Below the pieces are notes generated by a model. It made no database searches and was not told the DNA's origin. It saw nothing but the letters and a program-made list of their open reading frames with translations. Positions 1-7,112 of a stretch of DNA of 7,808 nt are shown in pieces (within the stretch, counting starts at the first letter, position 1; each line of letters opens with the position of its first letter). Where the stretch lies: positions 1-7,808 of the forward strand of contig JAAXHY010000583.1 in assembly GCA_012270665.1 (NCBI GenBank), in the 5' to 3' direction. The position numbers and the translations under genes are program-made. The DNA is from Dehalococcoidia bacterium. Lineage in GTDB: Bacteria; Chloroflexota; Dehalococcoidia; SAR202; UBA11138.

Positions 1-50
1 TTGGGCTCATAACCCAAAGGTCGCAGGTTCGAGTCCTGCCCCCGCTACCA
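1..50 (+). tRNA. Initiator tRNA-fMet (CAT), 3' part, 5' end outside window
   Basis: This is the 3' two thirds of a tRNA; base 1 corresponds to tRNA position 27. The anticodon stem is TTGGG (1-5) with CCCAA (13-17), closing loop CTCATAA with anticodon CAT at 8-10. The T arm is GCAGG/CCTGC (23-27 and 35-39) around TTCGAGT. The acceptor 3' strand is CCCCGCT (40-46), followed by A73 and an encoded CCA (48-50). Three consecutive G-C pairs at 29-31/39-41 are the hallmark of bacterial initiator tRNA and argue against elongator Met or tRNA-Ile(CAT). Position 72 is T. The expected C1 mismatch partner and the D arm lie outside the window, so initiator identity rests on the anticodon stem and on overall similarity to known fMet sequences. 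Confidence 0.95.
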
Positions 51-57
51 GACAAAC

Positions 58-91
58 ACAGATGCCCGCCAACCCACCGGCGGGCATCTGT
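58..91 (+). terminator. 13-bp hairpin after tRNA-fMet, terminator-like without a clear U-tract
   Basis: A perfect inverted repeat pairs 58-70 with 79-91 around an 8-nt loop (71-78), starting 8 bp after the tRNA CCA. The stem is very G+C rich. It is followed by TCGTATATGG rather than a run of T, so it is a weak candidate for intrinsic termination. It may instead be a 3' processing or stability element of the tRNA transcript. It also contains the ATG at 62, which argues against that codon being the hydrolase start. Confidence 0.6.
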
Positions 92-112
92 CGTATATGG
101 CCTTTGTGTAAG

Positions 113-949
113 ATGAAGCCAACCGACCGATACGTTGACAACAACGGCCTCCGCCTCCACTGCCTCGACTACGGCAACAGGCGCCTCCCGACAATGCTCC
201 TCCTCCACGGGATGCGCGACTCCGCCCTCAGCTGGGACATCTTCGCCCGCGCCATGTCCGACGAGTACCGAGTCCTCTCCCTCGACAGCCGCGGACACGG
301 AGACAGCGACCGCGCCGGACCCAACGGCTACCACTTCGACCACTACATCTCAGACATAGAAATCCTCGCCGACAACCTCGACCTAACCGACATGATAATC
401 GTCGGACACTCAGCGGGCGGCAGATACGCCTGGAGCTACACCGTTAGACATCCCAACCGCGTCCGCGCCCTCGTCATAGTGGATATAGACCCCGATCCCT
501 ACAACCCCCAGACCGCTAGGGACTTCCGCGCCATAGCCGCAGAACCCCAATCCTGGCAGACCGAGGATGATTTCATCTCTTACCTCAAGGCGCGCCGCGT
601 TCACACCCCCGAAGACGCGCTCAGGAAGCAGGTTCCAGCGATCTCTAGGCAAAATCCCAGCGGCGCCTACGTCTGGAAAGCTGACATCAGGATAATGACC
701 GAGTACGAACGCCCGGACCTGTGGGACTCATGGGGGCGAATCTCATGCCCCGTGCTTTTGGTGCGAGGCCGCCAGAGTACGCTTCTCACCCACGAGACCG
801 CCGTCAAGATGAGAGCGGCCCTGCCTGACTCGCAAATGCGCCTGGCAGAGCTCGAGGGCGGCGGCCACTGGTTCTACCAGGATTTCCCCGAGGCCTTCGA
901 GATAACCGTTCGCTGGTTCTTCGACGACCTCGTGACCGCGCGCCCTTGA
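113..949 (+). CDS. Alpha/beta hydrolase (Abhydrolase_1/6 type), substrate unknown
   Basis: This is a 278-residue single-domain alpha/beta hydrolase with no signal peptide or membrane segment, so probably a cytoplasmic esterase, lactonase or C-C hydrolase-like enzyme. Visible in order are the HG oxyanion motif (residues 32-33), the loop SRGHGDS (about 59-65), the nucleophile elbow GHSAGG with Ser100, a helical cap region (about 130-195) and the catalytic His252 in GGGHW. The usual acid after strand beta-7 is not evident: RGRQSTLL has Thr223 where relatives usually carry Asp. An in-frame ATG at 62 would add 17 residues, but it lies inside the hairpin 58-91 and the extra residues do not resemble the family N-terminus, so ATG 113 is preferred. 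No clear Shine-Dalgarno precedes it, so the start is moderately certain. The gene converges on the GNAT-kinase gene 25 bp away. The family is clear, but the substrate cannot be inferred. Confidence 0.88.
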   Translation: MKPTDRYVDNNGLRLHCLDYGNRRLPTMLLLHGMRDSALSWDIFARAMSDEYRVLSLDSRGHGDSDRAGPNGYHFDHYISDIEILADNLDLTDMIIVGHSAGGRYAWSYTVRHPNRVRALVIVDIDPDPYNPQTARDFRAIAAEPQSWQTEDDFISYLKARRVHTPEDALRKQVPAISRQNPSGAYVWKADIRIMTEYERPDLWDSWGRISCPVLLVRGRQSTLLTHETAVKMRAALPDSQMRLAELEGGGHWFYQDFPEAFEITVRWFFDDLVTARP

Positions 950-974
950 TGAGAAGAGGCTATCCTGCGCTCGC

Positions 975-2273
975 CTACGCGGGCTGAAGCGTTCCCTGAG
1001 TGGTGGAGGTGGAGCGGCGTACTCCGGCGGAGCGCGTCATCGCGCCCGACACCATCCGCGCCGCGCTCTCGACCGACAGACGATTCATATTCACCGTCAT
1101 GTCGTAACGGGTGTTGCTCAGTGGATGAGCTCCAAGTAGATTCTTGTGCATGGAGATGAACTCCCGGTCCGCCCGTCTCAGAATCCTCAGCGCATCCTCC
1201 ATCGAGAAGCCTTCTTCAAACTGAGCTTTCTGAGCGCGAAGTTCCATCGGCATATCCACGAACACGTGGAACGTCGGCCGGTCTTCGGGAAGGAAGTGTG
1301 GTGTGCCGTACTCGTGTACCACTGCGGGCGCGTCTGCTACCGATTCCCGTATCACGGAATTCAGTCCCGTCAGGTACTCCTCTTTGGTCAGGTAGTCGAA
1401 CGGTTCCGATTCGAGATAGAGTTCGGTCGGGATCGAACCCATCAACTCGGCCGAGTAGTCCATAGCGCCATATCGCTCCCAGGGGGACAGTATCGCCCTC
1501 AACATCCTCGCCCATACTGAGGTGAAAGAACCCTCCAGAGCCTGAATCTCGCCTACCGTACGGTCCAGTTCCATCGAAAGAACTTGGATGAGGTCTCTGT
1601 CGACGAACTTCGCCTTGATGAGCCTGGCAATCTCCGCCGCCACAACCTCCGAGCCGCTGCCCGGCATTCCCGTTACGGTCACGATTGGAGACAGTGTTTC
1701 TTGGCCCACCAACGGCTGTAACTGCCGGCTATGGTACTCAGCGGATTGCAGAACGAGCGTCGTTGCGCGGAGCCTGCCACCGTTCATCGCCGTACACATG
1801 TATGCTTCACTTATGGGCGCAAAACCCAGCCTCGTGAATAAGCGGAGGGCGGCGGTGTTGTCCTGCGGTACGCTCACCCACGCCTGCTCCACATTGTAGT
1901 CGTAGAATATCCGGTCCAATAGTTGAATCGCGGCAGATGCGCCGTACCCTCGCTGCCACAGGTCGCGGCGACCAATGAGCAGTGACATCTCAACGTCGCC
2001 GTGTTCGTCGAACACCGCTTGGCACTCGCCAATGTGTCCTTCTTCCTGGGCGTAGATCGAGAATATCAGGTGGCCTCTGCTATGGTTGAACACTCGAACC
2101 CAGTCTTCGCCACTTGAGTTGAGCATAAGTAGAGGCTCATATCCTCGGTGGACCGGGTCGCCGCACGCGTAGTGTCCGAACCAGCGCGACGCCACTTCCT
2201 CGTCACCCAGCCAGTTTGCAATCCGTCTTACATCGTCTCTCGTCACTTGTCTCAGTTGGACTATGGGCAACAT
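975..2273 (-). CDS. GNAT acetyltransferase fused to a cytidylate-kinase-like domain
   Basis: This 432-residue protein has two domains. Residues 1 to about 180 are a GNAT N-acyltransferase related to RimJ/RimL: the acetyl-CoA loop QRGYGA is at 107-112, and the typical C-terminal motif NTAALRLFTRLGF is at 139-151. From about residue 195 there is a kinase fold of the cytidylate-kinase-like family (PF13189 type): strand VTVTGMPGSGSE with the P-loop at 202-209, KFVDRDLI after it, a central VFVDMP strand, an RRADREF lid-like segment and a final YDMTVN strand (390-395). The P-loop lacks the classical GK[ST] lysine, as is usual in that family. A TTG at 2291 opens the frame, but ATG 2273 is chosen because GGAGGAGG (2289-2282) sits 8 nt upstream. 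The gene lies 66 nt downstream of a CNB-domain gene on the same strand and is probably co-transcribed with it. Substrates are unknown; the tail from about residue 412 looks disordered. Confidence 0.85.
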   Translation of the reverse strand: MLPIVQLRQVTRDDVRRIANWLGDEEVASRWFGHYACGDPVHRGYEPLLMLNSSGEDWVRVFNHSRGHLIFSIYAQEEGHIGECQAVFDEHGDVEMSLLIGRRDLWQRGYGASAAIQLLDRIFYDYNVEQAWVSVPQDNTAALRLFTRLGFAPISEAYMCTAMNGGRLRATTLVLQSAEYHSRQLQPLVGQETLSPIVTVTGMPGSGSEVVAAEIARLIKAKFVDRDLIQVLSMELDRTVGEIQALEGSFTSVWARMLRAILSPWERYGAMDYSAELMGSIPTELYLESEPFDYLTKEEYLTGLNSVIRESVADAPAVVHEYGTPHFLPEDRPTFHVFVDMPMELRAQKAQFEEGFSMEDALRILRRADREFISMHKNLLGAHPLSNTRYDMTVNMNRLSVESAARMVSGAMTRSAGVRRSTSTTQGTLQPA

Positions 2274-2281
2274 GACCTCAA

Positions 2282-2289
2282 CCTCCTCC
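2282..2289 (-). promoter_or_regulatory. Ribosome binding site of the GNAT-kinase gene
   Basis: On the minus strand GGAGGAGG occurs with an 8-nt spacer to ATG 2273. It decides between that ATG and the upstream in-frame TTG (2291), which immediately precedes and overlaps this sequence and has no such signal of its own. Confidence 0.8.
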
Positions 2290-2339
2290 AATCTGATTAG
2301 ACTGCGGCAACGCAGTCTTTCTGTGCTTGGTAGTACGTC

Positions 2340-2837
2340 TTACGATGACATTCGGTCTCTTGCGGAACTCTCCCTTGCGGCGGTTAGGGCGTGCGATATC
2401 TGTTGAAGACGGCGCGCCATCACTTCGGACAGCGACCGCATGATTCGGAATCCCACATCCGGGTTCAACTCCATTGCCCGTCTGAGCAGCGAAGCCCTGA
2501 TTGCCAGCAGTTGGGTCGGCTCCCACGCGGTCGCCGACAGCGTATATCGGAAAGGATCTACCAGCGCCGACCATCCTACAATCTCATCCGTCCGGCAGAA
2601 TGCGATCGTCGCCCACCCGCGTTGGGATAGCTTAGCGCGGTCTCCGAGGCTCTTGTGCAATGCAATCCTTCCGTTGGTAACTATGTAGATATGCTCGGCT
2701 GACTGGCCTTCCAAGAACAGTCGGTCGCCTTCTGCCACGCTAATTCTTGAGCATATGATCGCTATTCTTGAGAGCTCCTCGTCATTTAGACTGCTTAGCA
2801 GTTCACAGTCTCGAAGCGGAAATATCGCATCTATCAC
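2340..2837 (-). CDS. Stand-alone cyclic-nucleotide-binding (CRP-like) domain protein, no HTH
   Basis: This 165-residue protein is essentially one cNMP-binding domain. It has an N-terminal helical lead-in (LRDCELLSSLNDEEL, residues 8-22), the beta-roll segments GDRLFLEGQSAEHIYIVTNG (37-56), a phosphate-binding-cassette-like stretch EIVGWSALVDPFRYTLSATA (85-104) and a long C-helix (about 113-155). There is no winged-helix DNA-binding domain, which CRP/FNR regulators (about 210-230 residues) carry after the C-helix, so it probably acts by protein contact. The canonical Arg-Ser of the cAMP phosphate pocket is not obvious, so the ligand is uncertain. The start is GTG 2837: an in-frame stop lies just upstream and GAGGA precedes the GTG by about 11 nt. 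It is the first gene of a probable two-gene unit with the GNAT-kinase protein, read from the promoter at 2913-2885. Confidence 0.85.
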   Translation of the reverse strand: MIDAIFPLRDCELLSSLNDEELSRIAIICSRISVAEGDRLFLEGQSAEHIYIVTNGRIALHKSLGDRAKLSQRGWATIAFCRTDEIVGWSALVDPFRYTLSATAWEPTQLLAIRASLLRRAMELNPDVGFRIMRSLSEVMARRLQQISHALTAARESSARDRMSS

Positions 2838-2884
2838 GATTTAGAATGTCCTCATTTCTATATATGATAATGGTTTGAATAAGA

Positions 2885-2913
2885 AGAATAGAGGGATAAT
2901 TCCGATCTGTCAA
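2885..2913 (-). promoter_or_regulatory. Sigma70-type promoter for the CNB / GNAT-kinase unit
   Basis: On the minus strand a consensus -35 TTGACA (2913-2908) is followed after exactly 17 nt by TATTCT (2890-2885; four of six matches to TATAAT). Transcription would begin near 2878, leaving a leader of about 40 nt before GTG 2837. The surrounding stretch is clearly A+T rich compared with the genes. A second TTGACG lies at 2926-2921. No CRP-type palindrome was recognised here. Confidence 0.6.
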
Positions 2914-2932
2914 CATTGTGCGTCAAAGTACA

Positions 2933-2969
2933 AATCGCCCCTCCGTAATAGCGCTGCGGAGGGGCGATT
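2933..2969 (-). terminator. ileS terminator hairpin
   Basis: A perfect 13-bp inverted repeat (2933-2945 with 2957-2969) surrounds an 11-nt loop and lies 45 bp beyond the ileS stop. On the minus strand the G+C-rich stem ends in GATT and runs into TGTACTTTG, a modest U-rich tail. It separates the ileS unit from the next promoter. On the plus strand no T-run follows, so it is assigned to ileS. Confidence 0.7.
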
Positions 2970-3014
2970 GTGAAGTCGTAGCTGCTGCTATGCGACCTCA
3001 TTTTGGACTGGCCT

Positions 3015-6000
3015 CTAGGGTCGGTCTCTGTCGACTATTAGACCAATTGTCGTACTGAGACCATCGAAGCTCTGGACTTCCAAGTAAGCTCTCTCAGGCG
3101 GTGAGGCATTGAGAAGCTCGGCGCTGAGTGTTTCTTGACTTACATAGGCACCATGTCGCGCAAGAAGCTCGTCCAGTTCGTCCCCGGTGTAGTAGGTGAC
3201 GATGTGATCGGCGATGTCGAACCCGGCGTCCCTTCGCATATTCTGTATCCGGTGAACGAGTTCGCGCGCCTGCCCTTCCAGCAGCAGGTCGGATGTAACC
3301 TCGGTGGTTACCGCCACGGTGTACCCGGCATCCGAGGATACGCTCAGACCGGGCTTGTCCTCGGTTGATACGAGGACGTGTTCCGGCTCAAGCACGAACT
3401 CTCCGAGCGAGACGTTCTGGCCTGCGTTCACCGAGGCGGCCACCTTCATCGGATCAGCCTGTGATAGAGCCTGTCGCACTTCGCCGACTCTTCTTCCGTA
3501 GAGTGGACCTAGCAGCGGAAGATTCGGTTGAACGACATACTCGACCAGATCATTCTCCTCGACGGCTACCAGAGACCGAACATTGAGCTCGTCTAATATT
3601 TGCGGCTCGGCGGCTGGCAGCAGTTCGCGCTCGGCGGCCGTTCGTGTCTTGACTAATACCTTTTCGAGCGGCTGCCGTACCTTGATTTGCGCTCTGCTGC
3701 GAGCGGCGCGTCCCATAGAGGACACGCGCTGCGCCAGGCGCGTCACCTCGTTCAGTCGCTCGTCCACCAGCGACAGATCGGCCACCGGGTAGTCCTCGAG
3801 ATGGACGCTCGCGCGCGAGTAGTTAACCAGGTTGCGGTACATCGCGTCCGTCACGAACGGGATTATTGGCGCCAGCAGCTTGGTCAGAGTCAGCAGGACG
3901 TCGTAGAGAGTGGCGTAGGCCGATAGCTTATCTGTCACGTCCTCGCCGGACGCGGAGCCGTTCTTCCCGTCCAGGAGGCCGCTCTTCCAGAAGCGCCGCC
4001 GGCTTCGGCGCACGTACCAGTTGGACAGCGACTCGACGAAATCTTCCGACCGCCGCGCCGCGCCGTCCGGATCGAAGTTCTCCAGGCTGTGAGTAACGTC
4101 CGCGATGAGCTGGTGGAGTTCGGACAGTATCCACCTGTCTAAGTCGGGACGCTCCGACACGGGCGGAGGCTCGACAGCGGTGGGATCGAAACGGTCAATG
4201 TTGGCGTAGGTGACGAAGAAACTGTACACGTTCCACAGCGGTATGATGAATCGCCTGCGAACCTCATCCGCCGTCCCGAAACCGAAGTTGATGTTGTTCG
4301 CCGGGTGGTGACGGGCGAACGTCCAGCGCATCGCGTCAACCCCCATGTTCTCGGCGGCGTCCTCGAACCAGATCGCGTTGCCCTTCGACTTGTGCATCTC
4401 CTCCCCATTCTCGTCGCGCATCAGCGCGTAGCTGAACACCAGCTTGAACGGCTCGGTCTCCTGCATCACCGCGCCCATCGTCAGCAGGCTGTAGAACCAG
4501 TTTCTGAACTGGCCCGGGAAACTCTCCGATATCCAGTCCGCCGGAAACCACTCCTTCCAGTAGTCCGGGTCGTGCCTGTACTCGAGCGTGGAGAAGGACA
4601 CGATTCCCGCGTCCAGCCACGGGTTGCCCACGTCGCGGATTCTGGACAGCTTGCCGCCGCATCCGTTGCACTGGATCTTCACCGCGTCAACCCAGGGCCG
4701 GTGAGGAGAGTGTCCCTCGAACTCGTCCCAGCCCTCGACGGCGCGCTCACGCAGTTCGTCCTCCGACCCCATTATCTCGAAGGTGTCGCAGTCGGCGCAC
4801 TTGTATATGGGTAGCGCGAGTCCATAGTAGCGCTTCTTGGAAATCATCCAGTCGTCCATGTTTCGAAGCCAGTCGAGTTCGCGCGCCTTTCCGAAATCCG
4901 GCACCCAGCGTATGTTCTCCGTGACGCGCATGAGCAGGTCGCGGATGGGATCCATCCTGATGAACCACTCGTCAACCAGGCGGAATACCAGCTCGGTCCC
5001 GCATCTCCAGCAGACCGGGTAGCGGTGCGGGTAGGGTTCCACGTAGTAGAACATTCCCTTCTCGCGCAGACTGTCGTAGATAGGCTCGTTCACGTCGAAT
5101 ACGCTCATTCCGGTCAGCCAGTCGAAGCCCTCGACGAATACGCCTTCCTCATCGAGCGGCGCGATCACTGCCATACCGCGCTCTTTGCCGAGCGCGAAGT
5201 CTTCCTTGCCCGCGCCCGGCGCAGTGTGGACGATACCTGTACCTTCGATCTCGGACACCTCATCCCATTTTATGACAAAGTGCCGTACCCCTTCCTGAGC
5301 GGGCAGTTCGTCAAAGGGACCCCTGTATTTGAGGCCGGCGAGTTCGCTGCCGAGCGTCTCTTCCAAGACTTCGTACTCGCCCCGCAGGACGGACAGTCGC
5401 CCTTTCGCAAGGTAGAATACGTCGCCGCCGTTCCTGACCTTCACGTAGGTGAGTTCGGGATGGACGGCGGCGGCCACGTTGGAGGAGAGCGTCCATGGGG
5501 TGGTCGTCCACACCAGCAGCGACTCGTTTTCGCGGCCAACGAGCGGGAACTTGACGAACAGGCCCGGATGGACTATCTCGACGTAGCCCTCGGTCACTAT
5601 CTCGTGCTCGGACAGCCCAGTGCTGCATCTCGGACACCAGGGCATTACGTCGGTGCCTTCGTACACCAGCCCCTTTTCGTGGCAGGTCTTGAGGAAGCGC
5701 CAGATGGTGTAGTTGTTCTCGTCCGACTTGGTGTGGTACGAATTGTCCCAGTCCATCCAGTAACCCAGCCTCTTGGACTGCTCCGTAATGACGTCGGCGA
5801 AGTGGTCAACGCGCGCCTTGCACATCTCCACGAACTCGCCTACGCCGAACTCCTCGATGTCCTTTTTGGACTTGAAGCCGAGTTCCTTTTCGACTTCGAC
5901 CTCGATCCACAGACCCTGACCGTCATAGCCGTTCTGGAATCGCTGGCGGTAGCCCTGCATATTGCGGAAGCGCAGGAACAGGTCCTTGTAGCTGCGGCCC

Positions 6001-6182
6001 CAGGCGTGATGCACTCCCATCGGGTTGTTCGCGGTGATCGGGCCGTCTATGAATGAGTAAGTCTTCTCCGCGCCTTCATTGCGCTTGCGATATTTCAGAG
6101 GAATATCGCGCTCATTCCAAGAGTTGATTGTGTCTTGTTCCAAGGCCACAAAATCCACTCTGGAGCTTACTGGATCGAACAT
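3015..6182 (-). CDS. ileS: Isoleucine--tRNA ligase (IleS), long form with editing domain
   Basis: IleS charges tRNA-Ile with isoleucine using ATP, in the cytoplasm. The 1055-residue length matches the long (type 2-like) enzymes. The HIGH-equivalent is in PMGVHHAWGRS (54-64). The CP1 editing domain shows TTTPWTL (226-232) and GTGIVHTAPGAGKEDF (314-329), so proofreading of valine is probably retained. CXXC pairs at 183/186, 391/394, 462/465 and 505/508 suggest bound zinc. DDWMISKKRYYG (443-454) precedes the KMSKS-equivalent EMHKSKGN (595-602). The anticodon-binding helical bundle starts around 680, and a C-terminal domain (about 820-1055) contains RAQIKVRQPLEKVLV. The ATG at 6182 has AGGAGG at 6195-6190, 7 nt upstream. 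The methyltransferase stop is 43 bp upstream, so both genes are probably one unit under the T-box leader. ValRS or LeuRS is less likely given the ATC specifier and overall sequence type. Confidence 0.95.
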   Translation of the reverse strand: MFDPVSSRVDFVALEQDTINSWNERDIPLKYRKRNEGAEKTYSFIDGPITANNPMGVHHAWGRSYKDLFLRFRNMQGYRQRFQNGYDGQGLWIEVEVEKELGFKSKKDIEEFGVGEFVEMCKARVDHFADVITEQSKRLGYWMDWDNSYHTKSDENNYTIWRFLKTCHEKGLVYEGTDVMPWCPRCSTGLSEHEIVTEGYVEIVHPGLFVKFPLVGRENESLLVWTTTPWTLSSNVAAAVHPELTYVKVRNGGDVFYLAKGRLSVLRGEYEVLEETLGSELAGLKYRGPFDELPAQEGVRHFVIKWDEVSEIEGTGIVHTAPGAGKEDFALGKERGMAVIAPLDEEGVFVEGFDWLTGMSVFDVNEPIYDSLREKGMFYYVEPYPHRYPVCWRCGTELVFRLVDEWFIRMDPIRDLLMRVTENIRWVPDFGKARELDWLRNMDDWMISKKRYYGLALPIYKCADCDTFEIMGSEDELRERAVEGWDEFEGHSPHRPWVDAVKIQCNGCGGKLSRIRDVGNPWLDAGIVSFSTLEYRHDPDYWKEWFPADWISESFPGQFRNWFYSLLTMGAVMQETEPFKLVFSYALMRDENGEEMHKSKGNAIWFEDAAENMGVDAMRWTFARHHPANNINFGFGTADEVRRRFIIPLWNVYSFFVTYANIDRFDPTAVEPPPVSERPDLDRWILSELHQLIADVTHSLENFDPDGAARRSEDFVESLSNWYVRRSRRRFWKSGLLDGKNGSASGEDVTDKLSAYATLYDVLLTLTKLLAPIIPFVTDAMYRNLVNYSRASVHLEDYPVADLSLVDERLNEVTRLAQRVSSMGRAARSRAQIKVRQPLEKVLVKTRTAAERELLPAAEPQILDELNVRSLVAVEENDLVEYVVQPNLPLLGPLYGRRVGEVRQALSQADPMKVAASVNAGQNVSLGEFVLEPEHVLVSTEDKPGLSVSSDAGYTVAVTTEVTSDLLLEGQARELVHRIQNMRRDAGFDIADHIVTYYTGDELDELLARHGAYVSQETLSAELLNASPPERAYLEVQSFDGLSTTIGLIVDRDRP

Positions 6183-6189
6183 CGTATAT

Positions 6190-6195
6190 CCTCCT
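6190..6195 (-). promoter_or_regulatory. Ribosome binding site of ileS
   Basis: A perfect AGGAGG on the minus strand lies 7 nt from ATG 6182. It is much stronger than anything before the methyltransferase, suggesting that ileS is translated efficiently and independently within the shared transcript. Confidence 0.85.
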
Positions 6196-6225
6196 ATACC
6201 TAGTCTTAGACAGAATCACGAAAAT

Positions 6226-7041
6226 CTACTTCTGTGCCACAACCCACATACGATTAGAGTCCAAGTTCAGTGGAGCGAGACTGACTTCACCTGCTGTATG
6301 GGAGTGAGAGCCCAACCCGGCTCTGTACTTCCAGCCGCTTTCCTCCACCAACGCTTTCATCTCATGGAGACTATATACACGGTTGTTCAACTCCAAAGAC
6401 AGGCGTGGCGGCTCTTTCGGCGCGCCTTCGTAGAAGTCCCACGTATTCATCATCCAGGATGTCTCCAAATCAAACCGACGCCTCTCGCGGATGGTGATGT
6501 CCCCGGCTGTCTGCGACCCTTCAGGCACGAAGTGGCGGACCAGGAAGTCGCGATTGATGGTCATCACGACCAGGACCGCGCCATCCGCCGACAGGTCTGC
6601 CACGCCGCTAAACATACTCAGGTCGCCTTCACGTCCGTAGTAGCTGTGGGATGTGAACATATTGACGCAGGCGTCGAAAGGCGGCTCGTCTGCCAGCAGT
6701 TCAGCGATATCGAGAGCGTCGCTGACGACGAATCTGGCGTCCGAGTTCTCCGACGCGGCGTATTCACGCGCCTTCGCGATGAAGAGCGGCGATATGTCTA
6801 TCCCGGTCACGTCGTAGCCCATTTTGGACAGAATCACGCTGTGTCTGCCGATGCCGCAGGCTAAGTCCAGCACACGGCCTCCGCTCGGCGCTCCAAACTC
6901 GGCGAATAGGCCGGACAGCGCTTCAACCTCTTGCTGGGCGCGGTCCTTCGCCTGTTCCAGGAAGGGCAGGTAGAGTTCAGCGTTTTCCACGAAGAGTTTG
7001 CGCGTCCAATGAACCCCTGGCTTTGTCTCGCTCTCTCTCAT
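6226..7041 (-). CDS. Class I SAM-dependent methyltransferase, substrate unknown
   Basis: This 271-residue cytoplasmic protein has a Rossmann-type methyltransferase fold of the Methyltransf_11/25 group. A helical N-terminus (about 12-50) precedes motif I VLDLACGIGRH (57-67), the acidic end of beta-2 GIDIS (Asp82), VVSDALDI (105-112) after beta-3 and a motif-IV-like strand PFDACVNMF (121-129). The C-terminal half (about 155-271, with INRDFLVRHF and SWMMNTWDF) forms the substrate side and has no recognised specific signature. The frame opens at TTG 7065, but that codon lies in the U-tract of the T-box terminator. ATG 7041 is therefore preferred, although only a weak AGAAAGA precedes it. The gene sits directly after the T-box and 43 bp before ileS, so it should be induced with IleS when tRNA-Ile is uncharged. 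A role in tRNA or small-molecule methylation is possible but not shown. Confidence 0.85.
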   Translation of the reverse strand: MRESETKPGVHWTRKLFVENAELYLPFLEQAKDRAQQEVEALSGLFAEFGAPSGGRVLDLACGIGRHSVILSKMGYDVTGIDISPLFIAKAREYAASENSDARFVVSDALDIAELLADEPPFDACVNMFTSHSYYGREGDLSMFSGVADLSADGAVLVVMTINRDFLVRHFVPEGSQTAGDITIRERRRFDLETSWMMNTWDFYEGAPKEPPRLSLELNNRVYSLHEMKALVEESGWKYRAGLGSHSHTAGEVSLAPLNLDSNRMWVVAQK

Positions 7042-7060
7042 TGTTGTCTTTCTGCTGTTA

Positions 7061-7095
7061 AACAAAACTCCCGTCCCTCGATTCAGGGACGGGAG
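7061..7095 (-). terminator. Intrinsic terminator of the T-box leader
   Basis: On the minus strand CTCCCGTCCCT (7095-7085 strand) pairs perfectly over 11 bp with AGGGACGGGAG (7078-7068 strand) around a 6-nt loop and is followed directly by TTTTGTT (7067-7061). Its 5' arm is also the 3' arm of the antiterminator, so the two structures exclude each other, as expected for a transcriptional T-box. Confidence 0.93.
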
Positions 7096-7112
7096 CGTAT
7101 TTCTAAGAATAG

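Noticed and set aside
1640..1670. Missing Walker A lysine in the kinase half taken as a sign of a dead enzyme
   Set aside because: The cytidylate-kinase-like family (PF13189 type) commonly lacks that lysine, so this is not evidence of inactivation.
2274..2291. TTG 2291 as start of the GNAT-kinase gene
   Set aside because: The codon overlaps the edge of the Shine-Dalgarno sequence GGAGGAGG that serves ATG 2273.
2278..2574. 98-codon minus-strand frame overlapping the CNB gene and the start of the GNAT-kinase gene
   Set aside because: It is out of frame with the clear cNMP-binding domain, and its protein shows no plausible motif.
5025..6056. 343-codon plus-strand open frame opposite ileS
   Set aside because: It is fully antisense to the conserved N-terminal catalytic and editing parts of IleS, has no recognisable domain, and is explained by G+C-rich third positions.
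6079..6864. 261-codon plus-strand open frame opposite the methyltransferase
   Set aside because: It covers the ileS start, the intergenic gap and the methyltransferase in antisense and shows no family motif.
7042..7065. TTG 7065 as start of the methyltransferase
   Set aside because: It lies inside the U-tract of the T-box terminator, and ATG 7041 gives a more typical N-terminus; the sequence alone does not fully exclude it.
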